A stretch of DNA of 64,000 nt, taken from Ceratobasidium sp. AG-K. Its lineage: Eukaryota > Basidiomycota > Agaricomycetes > Cantharellales > Ceratobasidiaceae. This document shows positions 34,602 to 46,797 of the stretch, one piece after another. Within the stretch, counting starts at the first letter, position 1. Each line of letters opens with the position of its first letter. The stretch is taken from positions 310,001 to 374,000 of the forward strand of contig JAWNGF010000006.1 of assembly GCA_037039685.1 (NCBI GenBank), given 5' to 3'. Under the pieces are notes generated by a model. The model did not search any database. It worked only from the letters and a program-made list of their open reading frames with translations, and was not told the DNA's origin. The translations under genes were made by a program, and so were the position numbers.

Positions 34602-35016
34602 TGTCATGAGCTGACTAAGCTCAGACATTTTATTCCGACTTTATATCTTTTTTTCCGAACACTTTCCTTTTTTGGTACAAATGTCCTCTGGCGCTTAACT
34701 TGTATCATGTGATGTATTTGTCTTTTCATTTGATATTAGTAGTGCTTCCGGAACTTCCAGAATGTCGAGTCATACCTCTTAGCTCGCTTATCATCGGTTG
34801 TACTCGGCTTTCCCACACTGATAGATGATGACGTGGCCTTGATCTCACATGTATATAAACCCAGAGGTCAAGCCAGTTAACGACAAGGCTTGACCTCCTC
34901 TCCACTAGGACTTGCTCAATCCAATCCCCTAACTATCACTATTCCTTGGGTTCTAAGACTTGTCTAAGTCGAACCCCTTAACCTTTATATATACCTAATT
35001 TACCCAAGTCAGGACA
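34602..35016 (+). repeat. Solo LTR, family D
   Basis: 415 bases beginning TGTCATGAGC and ending GTCAGGACA, flanked by a perfect five-base duplication ATAGG (34597-34601 and 35017-35021). ATGTATATAAACCC near 34848 is a good TATA region. No other copy of this LTR occurs in the window, so the parent family is unknown. Confidence 0.8.
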
Positions 35017-35021
35017 ATAGG

Positions 35022-35859
35022 GTGCTTAAGGCGCAGAGAGTCTGAGGCAGCAGTCAGAGTCCATGGGTGTTGTGGATGGGTCACAACATGTACACAGTGT
35101 TTGCAGGTGTGTAAAGGAACACAGAAGTAGCTGGGCTGGTCCTTGCAATCCCACACTGATGATCACACACCATGGCCAAATGAATTAGCAACTGTGTCCC
35201 ATCACCAGTCCAGAGGCAGTCATGGAGCACAGGGCTGTGATTGTTGTGCTTGTTAGGCTTGCCTCTGGAATGCTAGTGTTGCTCCAAGACAGGGTAGTAA
35301 TGCTATATACAGGCAATCTCCACAACTGACAAGCAGTGTCTTGGAAGATCAGGAAGCCGGTTAGCCAGTGTTCTCAAGAACCAGAGAACATGTATACCTA
35401 CCTAAGATCTGTTGGTCAGAATACCTCCAGACTTTGAGATTGGACATAGCATTCAACCCCTTGTGATGCTTTGCTTGGGGTTGAACAGGAGCAGAAGGGG
35501 CAAGGTGAGCTGGCCAAGCAATCTTAGTGGTCTGAGGAGTATCCATTGCAATGTTCTACCTTGGTACTTGCAAAATGTGCTTAAATTATGCACAATTCAT
35601 CCCAAGGAAATTTTATTCCAAATAAATGCGCATTTATGCACCTGGTTCACATGTCATGATGATCTAGGTATCATGTCTCATCTTCTCAGCTATGATGCAT
35701 GGTACCCATGGCCTTCCACAGCATTTCACCATGCAGCAAGTCATGCGCAACAAACTTGAGCCCTCGTTCCAGGGTTACATAATCCCATCGCAGTTTGTGC
35801 CATTCAGAATAGCACGGTTTACCCTGGTTTTCCGCTTTCCGTTTTACTCCCTACTCCTT
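35022..35859. other. Non-coding spacer
   Basis: No gene or repeat recognised up to the inverted repeat at 35860. The last part, with AGAATAGCACGGTTT (about 35806-35820), may belong to a palindromic element interrupted by element C. Confidence 0.35.
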
Positions 35860-35918
35860 AGGCTCCTTGAGTGCTTTGGAGCACATGATCACAATGCTCC
35901 AGAGTGCTCGAGGAGCCT
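35860..35918. repeat. Imperfect inverted repeat (hairpin), possible MITE
   Basis: Two 24-base arms (35860-35883 and 35895-35918) match at about 20 positions around an 11-base loop; mismatches are transitions. Just beyond, AGAATAGCACGGTTT on the left partly mirrors ACCGAGCTATGG at 44806-44817 on the far side of element C, suggesting a larger palindrome into which element C inserted. Confidence 0.45.
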
Positions 35919-35926
35919 CAGGAGGG

Positions 35927-36156
35927 TGTAACGGTTACAGTAATGCTTACAAGATGGAGTGGAGGTGCCACACGTGGCATGGCAACTTGGTTCCTTGTAT
36001 GCGCATGTATTGGACCGGTGTCCTTTAAAGGACCCGGGTTTCCGCCTATTCCCCTGTTCTTGTTTATACTACCAAATTGATCGTGTTAAGGCTTGTCATT
36101 AACAGCAACTATGTCGCTTAGGCTAACTAAGATACATTGGTTACAAGAACCTTACA
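35927..36156 (+). repeat. Element C 5' LTR
   Basis: 230 bases. Pairs with 44558-44787; 12 of the 13 differences are CpG in the other copy and TpG or CpA here. Confidence 0.95.
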
Positions 36157-36255
36157 TTTTTTGACATCCCCATACACCTAACATTAGTGAGTCAAACTTG
36201 CTAAATTTTATTGTTTTAATCCTCCAAACACCTTGCGCAACAGGTTGGCCCCTGT

Positions 36256-38885
36256 TTGCACATCCTTTTGACTGTTAACAATTGTTCTTTTTATCCCCTC
36301 TACATACACCTCAGGAGTTGTGAACTCCATAGCAGTTGCCAATATGACCCCCTCAAGATACCGAGCGTCCCTAAACGTCATGCCCACAAGAGCAAGGACA
36401 AGGACACCAAGGAACTAATTGAGGGTGAGCTAGCAGTGGTGTTGAGGAAGAATACAATTACCTTTGGGTCCGTCGACCCGTCTGAAAATTTTCCGGAACT
36501 TTCCCCAACCGTCGTCGTAGTCGGGACAGGGCCAGGCAAGGTCCAAGGCGCCGCGGTCAGAGTCAGATTGACCCTGTCCAAGTATCAGAAGGTATACGGA
36601 CGGCTGCCGCCAATTCAAGCCCCTGTGCGGCTCCCAAGCATGAGCATCAAGACCAGTGCTCCTACCTATGCCAGGCGAGATGCCGCTGAAGCCATCAAAG
36701 AGTCGACTTGGAACAAACAGGCTGCCTACCATGCGCTAGGGTTGGGAAAAGCTCCCGACTCAGTTGCTGCCAACAGTGCACCAGCTGCAATAAGTGCATC
36801 CCAACCAACGTCAACACCTCAAGGACAAACCCAAGGGGGACGTGGGGACTCAGGAGACAGCAATCCCCTGTTTGTAACCGCCTGTACAAGTTGGTACAAA
36901 GTGACGATGAGAGCATAGCTGGCTTTGCTCAGTACATAGTTGAAAACACCAGTGGTGACCCACCTAGCCCGTCCATATGTAAGGCACAACCTAAGAGACG
37001 ACCCAGGGCATCGTCTCATGACAGCCCTGCAAGGATTAGTCAAGTCAGCCATACATTCAGTTGGGCCAATGAAGTTATTAGAGCAGAAGGCTCACCTGGT
37101 TGAGCAATGTCGCTCCCCAATGTTGACCCTAGCTGGATCAACCTGGACTGGTCCCGCAGCGACTACCTGTCTGGCGCAGATACTGAGACTGAACGCGCAA
37201 AAACCCAAGAGTCTGAGAGCGTCGAGCTGAATGCTCTGATCTACAAGGTCAATGCAAACTACGTGTTCAGCGACAACCAATACGGGGAAGTAATAAGGCA
37301 CTTACGGGATGATACATCTGGTCAGGAACACCAAAGCCAGACGTCAGGCGCTGGCCCATCCGCTTGCAGGAGAACCCTGCGAGTAACTGTTGAGGAAATC
37401 GACGACGAGGACGACGAGGACTGGATTGCGCCTCAAGAGTCATCTGAAACAGAAAGGAGCGTAAACCCAAGAGACAAGGGCAAGGGCAAGGCGTCAAAGA
37501 AAAAGAAGAAATGCACCCGCAAGATCGACAAGCTGGGAACCAAGCTCGACGAGCTCCAAGGCTCCGAACAGCCCAGGCAGGCTGGCAGATGCCAGAGCAG
37601 ACAATTTGATGCGTCGAGACTCGAGCAAACGCTGCAGGGGTTTAGGAGCGGCGGATACCTCAAGCTGATGCATGGGGAGAATGCTCAACGGGCAAGCACG
37701 CCTAAAGGCAGGGGTCCCTCACAAGGAGACAGATCTGTTCGATCCGTCCGCCAGTCGGCAAGTAGACAGGACCAGGCAGGACCAATCCAGACCAATTGGG
37801 CAAATACAAATGGAGGCCAAGACACACCCAGCAAGCCAAGCAACCCATCCGATGAGAGTGACAGTGGGGACTGGTCGTCTGAAACGGAATCAGATGACGA
37901 AGAGAGTGACCCCAGTTCCAGTGAAGATGACAACCAGGACCGCCGTAAGCTCAAGAAGAAACTGAAACGGATGAAAGCCGCCCAGAAAAAGCTGAAAAAG
38001 AAGGTGGCAGCCCAAGCCAGATTGGGGTATAAAGCTCAGGCCCCTCAGATGTATGACGGTCAAGCCAACTACGACAAATTTGAGCTATTTATATTCAATT
38101 TTGACAGCTGGTGTGTAGATACAAAACTGAGTTGCAAACAGAAGGTTAGAAATGTCAGGAGGTTCCTGGAAGGCAAGGCATCAACCTGGTACATGTCCAG
38201 TGTTGCCCCTCACATGAACTCGTATGACATGAGCATGGTGTACCTGGGAATGTTTGATTACTGCTTTCCGCCCGACTTCAAGGAGAAGATGTGTTGCGAC
38301 TATATGCGTGAGCAACAAGGCAACCAAAACGTGCAGGATTACTTTGCTAAGCTAGACATTATGCGCCGTCGTCTCAAGATCTCCAAGCAACAACACATTC
38401 ATCGAGTTTGGGACGGGGCCGCCCAATACATCAAGGGTGAATGGGCAATCAGGGGAATAACCCCCGAGGACACGTTGCTTGCTGAGTTGAGAACCACAGC
38501 TCTAGACATAGAGCAAGCGCATAAGATCCAAAGGTCGATCGAACAACATGACAATAACCATTGGCACAGTAAGCGTGAGAGGTCCAGATCGCCCAACAGT
38601 AGGAGCGGCCGCAAGTGTGACTGCCAAAAGTCTGGTTACCAAGGGGAACAAGGACGTTGCGAGAAGAGCTCTGACAGACAAAAGGGGTTGTTGGGTAATG
38701 CCCAAGGCAATAGACACGGACGCGAGCACGCTGAGAGCTGGCGCAAAGTGAAGAAGGAAAGTCGTAATACAAACAGAGCCAAAGACGCCAAGCAACAAGA
38801 CGAGTACCGCGCAGCCAACAAGTGCTTTGAGTGTGGCGAAGTCGGACATATGGTCAAGGACTGCCCAAGGAGAAACAAGACGTGA
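36256..38885 (+). pseudogene. Element C gag with zinc knuckle
   Basis: The 5' part (to about 36890) reads in one frame, then continues in a second (LYKLVQSDDESIAGFAQYIV), so there is one frameshift; a TGA at 37101-37103 interrupts that second frame. From 37107 it is open: a Glu/Lys/Ser-rich charged region, a coiled coil of Lys repeats (about 37950-38020), the gag core (PQMYDGQANYDKFELFIFNF to about 38520), and the CCHC knuckle CFECGEVGHMVKDC at about 38822-38863. The TGA at 38883 separates it from pol in the same frame. Confidence 0.85.
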
Positions 38886-38894
38886 CCGAGTTGC

Positions 38895-41800
38895 GTGGAA
38901 GTACGGGCAGCAAAGTTAACCCCAGAGGACAAGGTCCAAGCCTCATCGGTGCTAATACAAGAGCTTCAGCAGTTGGCGGACATAAAGCAGTCGATCGAAG
39001 TTAGCTCAATGAATGTTGGCACCAATGCGGCCTTGTCAACTAAAAAGCTGAGAGGCATTGCCAAGCAGAGCCACATAGAGCGGAACGCTATGCAAGTGAA
39101 GGATGTAGCAAGGCGCGTTCCGAGTACATTGGTGGTGCAAGCTGAACTGGAGGGCAAGCCGGTACGAGTACTACTAGACTCAGGTAGTCAGGCCAACCTG
39201 GTTTCAACTACCCTAGTTGATCAGTTGAAATTGGAGAGAGTCGCGTTAACAAAGCCTCTTCAGTTGCAGATGGCAATGTCTGGTTTGCGAGGAACACTCA
39301 CTTACAATGTGCGCGCAAAACTAAGGTACCAGACAGTCGACGAGTACAGAGACTTCGACGTAGGTAACCTAGAGAGCTACGACATTATCCTAGGGACGCC
39401 GTTCCTGTACCAGCACAGCGTCCGCCTGTCGTTCAACCCAAGCAGCGTATTCATAGGATCGGTGGGAGCCCTGCCGCTTGAGGGGAGCGGTGTTATCACA
39501 ATCAACAGCCTCACAACGGAGGTCTTTGAGAATCGAATGAATAACTTGCGTGAATTACTGCGTGAAGAGGCGGAGGACCTGTGTAAAACGGTCGGCAAGA
39601 CACCTTTGCCACTGTTCCGCCGAATCAATCACTCAATACCACTCATTGATGAGAATAAGTCATATCATTTCAGACCCTCGCAATGCCCCGAAGCCCTAAA
39701 ACCTCAGTTTGAGGAGAAGGCCCGCGAGTACTTGAAGTTGGGCTGTTGGGAACTTGCCACAGGCACTAATGCAATACCAATGCTATTTCTACCTAAGAAG
39801 ACAAAGGACGGTACTGTACAACTGAGGACGGTACTCAACAAGAGGGAACAGAACGCAAACACCCGGAAATTATTGTCCCCCCTACCAAACATTGAGGAAA
39901 TTCTATCGACAGTATGTCGTCATAAGTACCAGACTGTGTTAGACGGAAAGGATGCTTACGAGCAAATCAGGGTGATAAAGGAAGATGTAGCAAAGACACT
40001 CTTCCACACGCCAATGGGTACGATGGTTAGCTTGGTGATGCAACAAGGGGATTGTAATGCAGGGGCAACGTACCAAGGCCTAATGAATATGTTGTTCGCC
40101 AAATTAATTGGCGTGTCCGTCTACGTGTACCTGGACGACATTATCATCTTCTCTGACACGCTAGAGGACCATGTTAGAGACATAAGGAAGGTATTCGCAA
40201 TCTTGAAACGTGAAAAACTTTACCTAAGTCCGAAAAAGATGCAGTTCTTCGCCCGAGAACTGGCGATACTGGGGCATATAATCGACGAGAAAGGGATCCG
40301 GATGGACCCAAATAAGGTAGACAGCATGAGCAAATGGAAGACGCCTACAACAAAAGACCAGTTAGCAAGTTACCTTGGCGCTCTGGGGTACCTGGCACCG
40401 AACTGCCCTGGCATAAGGATACCAATGGGAGTACTCACCAAGCGTACTGGTGGTAAGGTGATATTCAGATGGGAGGGGACCAAAGAACGAGCGTTCCGGG
40501 AGACACAAAGGATTGTAGAGGAGTACCGGGACCACCACAGGATCGCCTTAAACTACGGCGGCAATAGAGAGCCGATATACCTTATAACCGATGCAAGCTT
40601 GACCGGGGCAAGCGGGTTTGTGAGTCAAGGGAAAGAATGGAGAAGCGCACCGGTTGCCGCCTTCTGGTCTGGGAAGTTTAACCCGGCTCAACAGAACTAC
40701 TCAGTGAGCGATCGCGAGGCTCTGGCCATAATATAATCGTTAGAGAAATTCCAGACAATGCTACATGGTGTGAGGTTCGAAATACTCACCGACCACCAGG
40801 CGCTGGAGCACCTCATGACGCAAAAGAACCTGTCGGTGAGACAGGCCCGTTGGTTAGATCGACTGAGTCAATTCGACTTTAATATTCGTTACATTGAGGG
40901 ATCGACCAATGTATTAGCCAATGCCTTATCGCGTATATACAGCAATGAAGAGAAAGGAACGCTGAGGGCAAACAGCAAGTATGTACAAGAGACAGGAAGC
41001 AAGAACAAGGAAGGGAGGGAGATATCCCGCGGAGAATTCACCCAACCGATCCTCTCTGGACTTGCGGCGACAGTGGCAACCGAAAGCGAAATGAATTCGG
41101 GGGGTGTGAGAAGAAACCCCACACGCAACAGAGTCGCACCAAGAAGGTATGATCCGGAGATTCTGGGGGTTGCGCCCAGCGGGAGCAAAACAAAACGCGA
41201 CTCTAAGCGAGGGCCCAGACCAGCTAAACAGCGGCAGAATGGGTTCGAGAGTGACCATTCAGTGGGGATCGCCACAGGCCCTAACAATAAAGCTCCACCG
41301 GCAAGCGTTGAGCTGGAGGGCGAGATGGGACCTGAAACGACAATGATAACGAACGATGCGTCAAACCCACTAAATCTTACGAGTTTAGTCATGGAAATCG
41401 ATGTACTCAATGCGATTCGCAAGGGCTACGAACAAGACACGCAGTTTGGTAGCATATACAAGGAAATCGATCAATTCCTGAGCTACAAATTACAGGACGG
41501 ACTACTCTATATGACAGAGCATGGGAGATCGTACCTGCGTGTGCCAGACTCGTCGATTGGCGAGTATAACGTGAGGACTCTACTAATATCCCTTGCACAT
41601 TCGATCTTATCGCACCTGGGGAACCGAAAGACGTACGCATACATGCGGGAGAGCATGTGGTGGCGCAATATGGCCAAGGACGTTGACAAATTCTGCTCGT
41701 CATGCGTCCTCTGCGCCTCGGCTAAAACGCCCACTCAGTCACCATATGGACTCCTGAAACCACTACCGGTACCAATATACCCGTGGTCGCAAATTGGGAT

Positions 41801-43000
41801 TGATTTCATGGGACCTTTGCCGCTTTCAAAGACTGTAATGGGGCAGTTCAACATGATCTGCGTGGTAATAGATCACCTCACACTTATGGTGCATATTATA
41901 CCAACCCGACAGGAATATACGGCTAAGGACATAGCAGAAGTATTATATATAAACGTCTATCGCTTACACGGCTTACCCGACGTAATCGTAAGCGATCGGG
42001 ACAAGTTATTTACAGCTCAATTCTACCAAGAACTCCACTGCCTAATGGGGACAGAGCTGAAGTTTTCGTCAGCCTACCACCCCCAAACCGATGGGATGAC
42101 GGAAAGGGCGAATCGAACAATAATGAGCCTCGTCCGGAAGATAGTAAACCCGGCTCAGCGCGACTGGGCCTCAAAGTTACCCGGCGTGGAATTTGCAATC
42201 AATTCAGCACGATCGGAGACCACCGGATTTAGCCCGTTCGCACTTAAATACGGCCAAATCCCTCGGCCAATGTTAGTAAGGACAAAAACAGACCTTCTGG
42301 GAGTACGTGAGGCAGCCCGCCAGATCAAGTATACCCAGAGCCTGGCACACGACGCAATAATCGCAGCGCGGCCAAGCCAGTCAATGCAGGCTAACAAGCG
42401 CCGTTGCTTAGCGCCATTTAAGTCAGGTGACCTGGTATTTGTATCAACGAAGAATATGAGCATACCTGAAGGAAAAGCAAGGAAGTTAGCCCCGAAGTAC
42501 GTAGGACCATACAAGATAGAGGAGGAAGTAAAGGCTGGAGCTACCTACCGAATTGATCTACCTCACGAGATGAGGCGACGGGGTATAAGACCCACATTTC
42601 ATGCGTCGCTGCTGAAACCCCACGCGCCTCAAGAAGACCGCCGGTTCCCGGGCAGGACCTACAAACAAATGATCAGCCTGGAGGGCGAGGAGGACGACTG
42701 GGAAATTGAGAGAGTCATAAACCATAGGGGAAAGGGGAATAATGCGACGTTTGAAATAGAATGGAAGAGCGGGGACCGCGCATGGGAGCCGTATCGAGTA
42801 ATAAGGCAACTAGAAGCGCTGAAACAATACTTCGAAGCGCTGGGGATCCGTAAGGCAAGAGATTTACCTTGGGGAAGTGAAACTGGTGATCAGAGTGACC
42901 AAACAAGCGATAGCGAATCTGAAAATTTGGAGATCGCATCGCTCACAATACTTAAGCCAGAGGAAATGCACGAACCCCCTCAAGTCGCTTGCCCCTCGCA
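38895..43000 (+). pseudogene. Element C pol: protease, RT, RNase H, integrase, chromodomain-like module
   Basis: In the gag frame, after its TGA. Order: retropepsin with the catalytic LLDSGSQANL intact (about 39170), reverse transcriptase with YLDD (about 40127), RNase H starting TDASLTGASG (about 40590), an in-frame TAA at 40734-40736 inside RNase H, the rest of RNase H (TDHQALEHL), integrase with HHCC zinc finger (to CSSCVLC near 41715) and all three catalytic acids (GIDFMGP, VSDRDKLF, TDGMTER), and a C-terminal chromodomain-like module (WEIERVINHRG, DRAWEP). Catalytic residues look intact, unlike element A. One reversion or readthrough would be needed for a full product. The same frame stays open to 44006, past the recognisable domains. 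Confidence 0.88.
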
Positions 43001-43078
43001 CTCGGCTTCAGGTCATTGGTTCACTAATCACATCCATTCACTACGCATCCTACTCTATCGTACAAACACCCCATCGAC

Positions 43079-44506
43079 ATGTCGAACTATCGTCGCGACA
43101 GCTATAGCGAGCGCGACATCGACTATCACCACGACCCCCCGGCGTACCGACGTGGCCACCGCAACATGGCCGACATACGTCGCGAAGAACGTCGCCGGGA
43201 CCGGCCTCCACCTGCTCGCGAACAAGTACCGAGCTGGGTGGGCGATATCGTCGCCGTCACCCGCATACACGCAGAGGCTGATCGTGACCGTGCCCGCGCC
43301 GCTCTACTCGACAGCCAGCGTCCTCAGCCGCCTCCAGCGTAGCATCAACCCTTCCACAGGGGACGTCGCGGCGGCTGGCAGGCCCGCATGGCCCGCGCCG
43401 CACGTCACAACGCGCCCGCAAACGGCGACTTTCCTGTTAGTAAGCAGATGGAAAGCGAGGTGGTGGTTATATGCGCGGACGCTCACCGACATCAACCAGG
43501 ATTTCCCCCCGGGGTACCGCGTAAACGCGAACGGAGCCCGAGCTCCCCCACCGCCGATGGACGCCGCAGTCCCCCAGGTGCCGAGCGTAGCCGCCCCAGT
43601 AAACGGACCCGAAGCCGTAGCCCAGAACCTCATCCGTCGCATGGAGGAGGCCATGAACATCGTCGATACCGTCACGGAAGCGGCGACAACCTTGAGGGAT
43701 CGGATTCGGACCTCTCGGGAACGGATCGAGGGCGAGGAGAGGAACCTGATCGCATCGATGGCGAGACTCGCGATAGGCAACAGCCTTCGACCGACGATGA
43801 CGAACCAGGCCGAAACCGAGTCAACGATCGAATCAAGCTCAGCAGGGACCGAACCAGAGGCGACCCCGGAGGACGAGCGAACGCCGACCCAAGTGACCGA
43901 GGAGCTGTTATCGACAATCAGGCGTCAACTCAGGGAGACAGAGTCGTTGGAGGTGCCGGAGAACGTACCGGGGCTGCCAGGGGCCGCACGATTCCGCCAA
44001 CTCTGAGAGCTACTCACCTACTACGCGACATTCTTGACTCGAGCTCTGTCGGGACCGACAACGAATCCATCGAGTCGCCCAGCAGCTCCGATACCGAACG
44101 TGAGGGCCCCGTTAATGGCACACGAGGCGTCGAGGGAGATGGAGGAAGCCATCCGGCTCATACTCCTGGAACAACAACCCGGCCCTCCGGTCCCGATAAC
44201 GAACTCGCTCAGCACCTCGAGCGAACCTTCATTGACTACGATGGCGGTTCAGGCGACGTTGAAATGCGAGAAGAACAACCCGAACAACCCGAACAACATT
44301 CCGACAGAGGCGCTCAACAACCCGATCGAATCATTGGGGATTCCGCCCCCGTCGCTCGACAGCCCGAGACGGTCAAACCGCCTGTCGGGCCGTACGTCGC
44401 ACCCAAGGACCTCGTCATCAAGCCAGCGGACGGAAAGGGAGGCGACGGAGACGGTGGGGAAGGAGCAAGTGGGAAAGGAAAGAGAACAAATGTAAAGAAG
44501 AAGTGA
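43079..44506 (+). pseudogene. Third ORF of element C, Arg/Ser- and acid-rich, overlapping the open pol frame
   Basis: 476-codon frame from ATG 43079 (MSNYRRDSYSERDIDY) to the stop at 44506, with one in-frame TAG at 43340 (possible CAG-to-TAG). The N-terminus is basic and helical; the middle is Arg/Ser-rich like RNA-binding tails (RPSKRTRSRSPEP); the end is acidic and Gln/Pro-rich. No membrane segment, so not envelope-like. The pol frame is open across 43079-44006 and also encodes a protein-like helical segment (about 43600-43790), and that same frame is open again at 44034-44495. Which frame is translated cannot be decided by eye. Confidence 0.45.
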
Positions 44507-44557
44507 GTGAACGTACCACAGGGATGTTAGGTGGCTGGGAGCCACCTGGAGGGCGAG

Positions 44558-44787
44558 TGTAACGGTTACGGTAATGCTTACGAGATGGAGTGGAGGTGCC
44601 ACGCGTGGCGTGGCGACTTGGTTCCTTGTATGCGCATGTATCGGACCGGTGTCCTTTAAAGGACCCGGGTTTCCGCCTATTCCCCTGTTCTCGTTTATAC
44701 TACCAAATCGATTGTGTTAAGGCTTGTCATTAACAGCGACTACGTCGCTTAGGCTAACTAAGATACATCGGTTACGAGAACCTTACA
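44558..44787 (+). repeat. Element C 3' LTR
   Basis: 230 bases, CpG-richer copy of the 5' LTR; followed by the target duplication GAGGG. Confidence 0.95.
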
Positions 44788-44899
44788 GAGGGCTCCCGAG
44801 CAAAACCGAGCTATGGTGCACCCCGTAGCTTTTTTGATTTTTGTTGAGTACCTCAACCAAGCAATTTTGTACCATACTGGTGAATTCTTTAGCCGCTTC

Positions 44900-45360
44900 G
44901 AATTCTAGAGCGCCCGCCCCACCCCCCCATCCCTGCGACTGAGGGTCGGCGGATACAGAATAGCGAAATCTGTGCGTCTAGGACGCCGGGTTGGTGTGCA
45001 CCGAACCAGGCCGGAAGGGCGAGAGCGGATGCAGGAAAAAGAGGAGACAGGGGAGTGAAGCGTCTGAGAAGTAGCGTGTCAACTTTATGTCGAATCGAAC
45101 TTTTCTCCACCACGGACACAGAGCTCAACACCTAATTGTAAATTTTCACGACTGTTTTGACCGGCTGGTTTAGGCACGAGGAGCGCGCTATCTAGACATT
45201 GGCCACCGATTAAAATGTTGCGCCGTACTCGCACTTAGAGGTTCGTCGGCCTTCTTTCTTGGCACGTATTGTATGGCAGATCTAAGTACTTAGGTTTGGC
45301 AATTGTATATTATCGGTTGACGACGGGTGTATCAGTGCGATCTCTTAATTTTGCGAAATT
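44900..45360 (+). pseudogene. Gene A relic, unit 3
   Basis: Matches the last third of gene A: GCGCCCGCCCC, the GGCGGATAC block, the Arg/Glu-rich helix region (GGAAGGGCGAGAGCGGATG), then the last-exon stretch TGACCGGCTGGTTTAGG near 45158 and the conserved 3' flank. Frames are broken and the upstream part is lost. It begins about 110 bases after element C. Confidence 0.65.
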
Positions 45361-46797
45361 TAATCCTGACTTGCTGACTTCTCAGCGAAGCCCGCACGTG
45401 CTAATAAGGGCTTGTTTACGCAAACGAGCCCTTAGGAGCCTCAATTGGCACTGCGGTATGCGCTAAGTTGAAATGCATGACTATGCAACCGACACCTGCC
45501 TGATCGCCCAGTACAGTACCCTGGCAGGAACTCGGTCTCGTTCTTCCCCCTCATCCGGTCACCATCATTGCGTCGATAATCAAAAGTCGTGAGCGCGTAT
45601 TCGCATGAGCCCCCTCGCCATCAGCTTGAGTTAGCTTTTCGTACATCAAGACTCGCCGAATAAGCAAAACTCGATAACGTATTCACGACGCTGCCACTCG
45701 AGTTGATGCAATTTGTGCGCGATTGACCAGGGATAAATAGTAGAACCGAGCTCCATTGTGCCTCGTCCGATTGAGCCAAGTGCACGTTTTTGTTCTAGCA
45801 CTGCCCTGAGCGATCAACGGAACGGCGGGTTGAAGTGACCAGCCCCCGACAAAAACTTCATACGGACTACACTTTCCGGGCCCGCTACGTCGACTTATTG
45901 AGTTCAGCGCCCCTTTGTGGCCAGCTTTGGCCAAGATAGCGCCGTTGATACGGTTTGGGGAAGCGCACATTCCGTACTTGGATGAAGGATTGCTCCCGAG
46001 CTGAGTGAATGATTAAGTACTGTACTTTTATCCATTTTCCTTTGGTTACTCACTTTGCGTATATGTGAATTCCGCTCATTCTATCATACTCGCTTACATT
46101 TAACCCTAATTAGGTATCTACAGTTTTGTGATAATAACCGGCTCTTCATGCGGTTCCGGTGCGACAATTTACACTTCCGTGTGAATAATTCTACACACGA
46201 GGTCAAACTATGCGACCCCGCGCTACATACGCCTCAATGGCCAATGCGGACACTTTGGGAGCGTCCATGGTCGATGTCTACAAACCCGCGGCACGTGATT
46301 GCTCGGATCTTTGTCCACCGATTGCTAGTGAATGTAAATTTATGCTAGCATAACCAACCGACCTACAAGACACCCCAATATACTCTATATCCTACTGCCT
46401 GGGGTCTTGCTCTTGACAGGCAAAGTTTTTAGTTACATCGTGTTGTGTCCCTGTATGCGCCCTGTACGCGTCGGATTTATGTCCTGGTGACATGAAAATG
46501 AGGATACGTCCCCTAATACGGGGTTGCGTTTGACTTTGCTGCCTTTTGTGAGGTGCCTACCAAATTTGTATCTAAAATGATGCCTAACATCCGTTCACGT
46601 CACGGTAATGACGCGATTGCAGTGTATATGCCGAACACGTGTTCCACAGCCCGCTTAGGCTATGCAACCCACACGACCGCCGAGAGCCAGGAGGATGATG
46701 AGTCCGTAGTCTTGGGAGACTCAGGGCCCGGACGCAGTCTGTTCTCCGCTTCTGATAAACGATGGGCTATGGCACCCAGTCTCCCAGAGCAACGTCC
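45361..46797. other. Spacer upstream of unit 3 TPR-CHAT gene
   Basis: No gene, RNA or transposon recognised. Short ORFs on both strands (for example 45683-45970 and 46553-46849) lack support; the latter overlaps the start of the TPR-CHAT gene in another frame. Confidence 0.4.

Larger units (their letters stand above)
35927..44787 (+). mobile_element. Complete Ty3/gypsy retrotransposon, element C
   Basis: 8861 bases, flanked by a perfect target duplication GAGGG (35922-35926 and 44788-44792), with two 230-base LTRs (TGTAACGGTT to GAACCTTACA). Coding strand is plus: gag, pol with integrase and chromodomain-like module, and a third ORF. A purine-rich tract (GGAGGGCGAG) precedes the 3' LTR. Gag has one frameshift, and the long gag-pol frame has stops at 37101, 38883 and 40734; otherwise the domains are intact. 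The LTRs differ at 13 of 230 positions. It lies directly upstream of the unit 3 gene A relic. Confidence 0.95.

Noticed and set aside
43010..44006. Pol C-terminal extension of about 330 residues as a real integrase domain
   Set aside because: Beyond about 43000 no integrase or chromodomain similarity remains, and a second frame is equally open, so I ended the pol call at about 43000.
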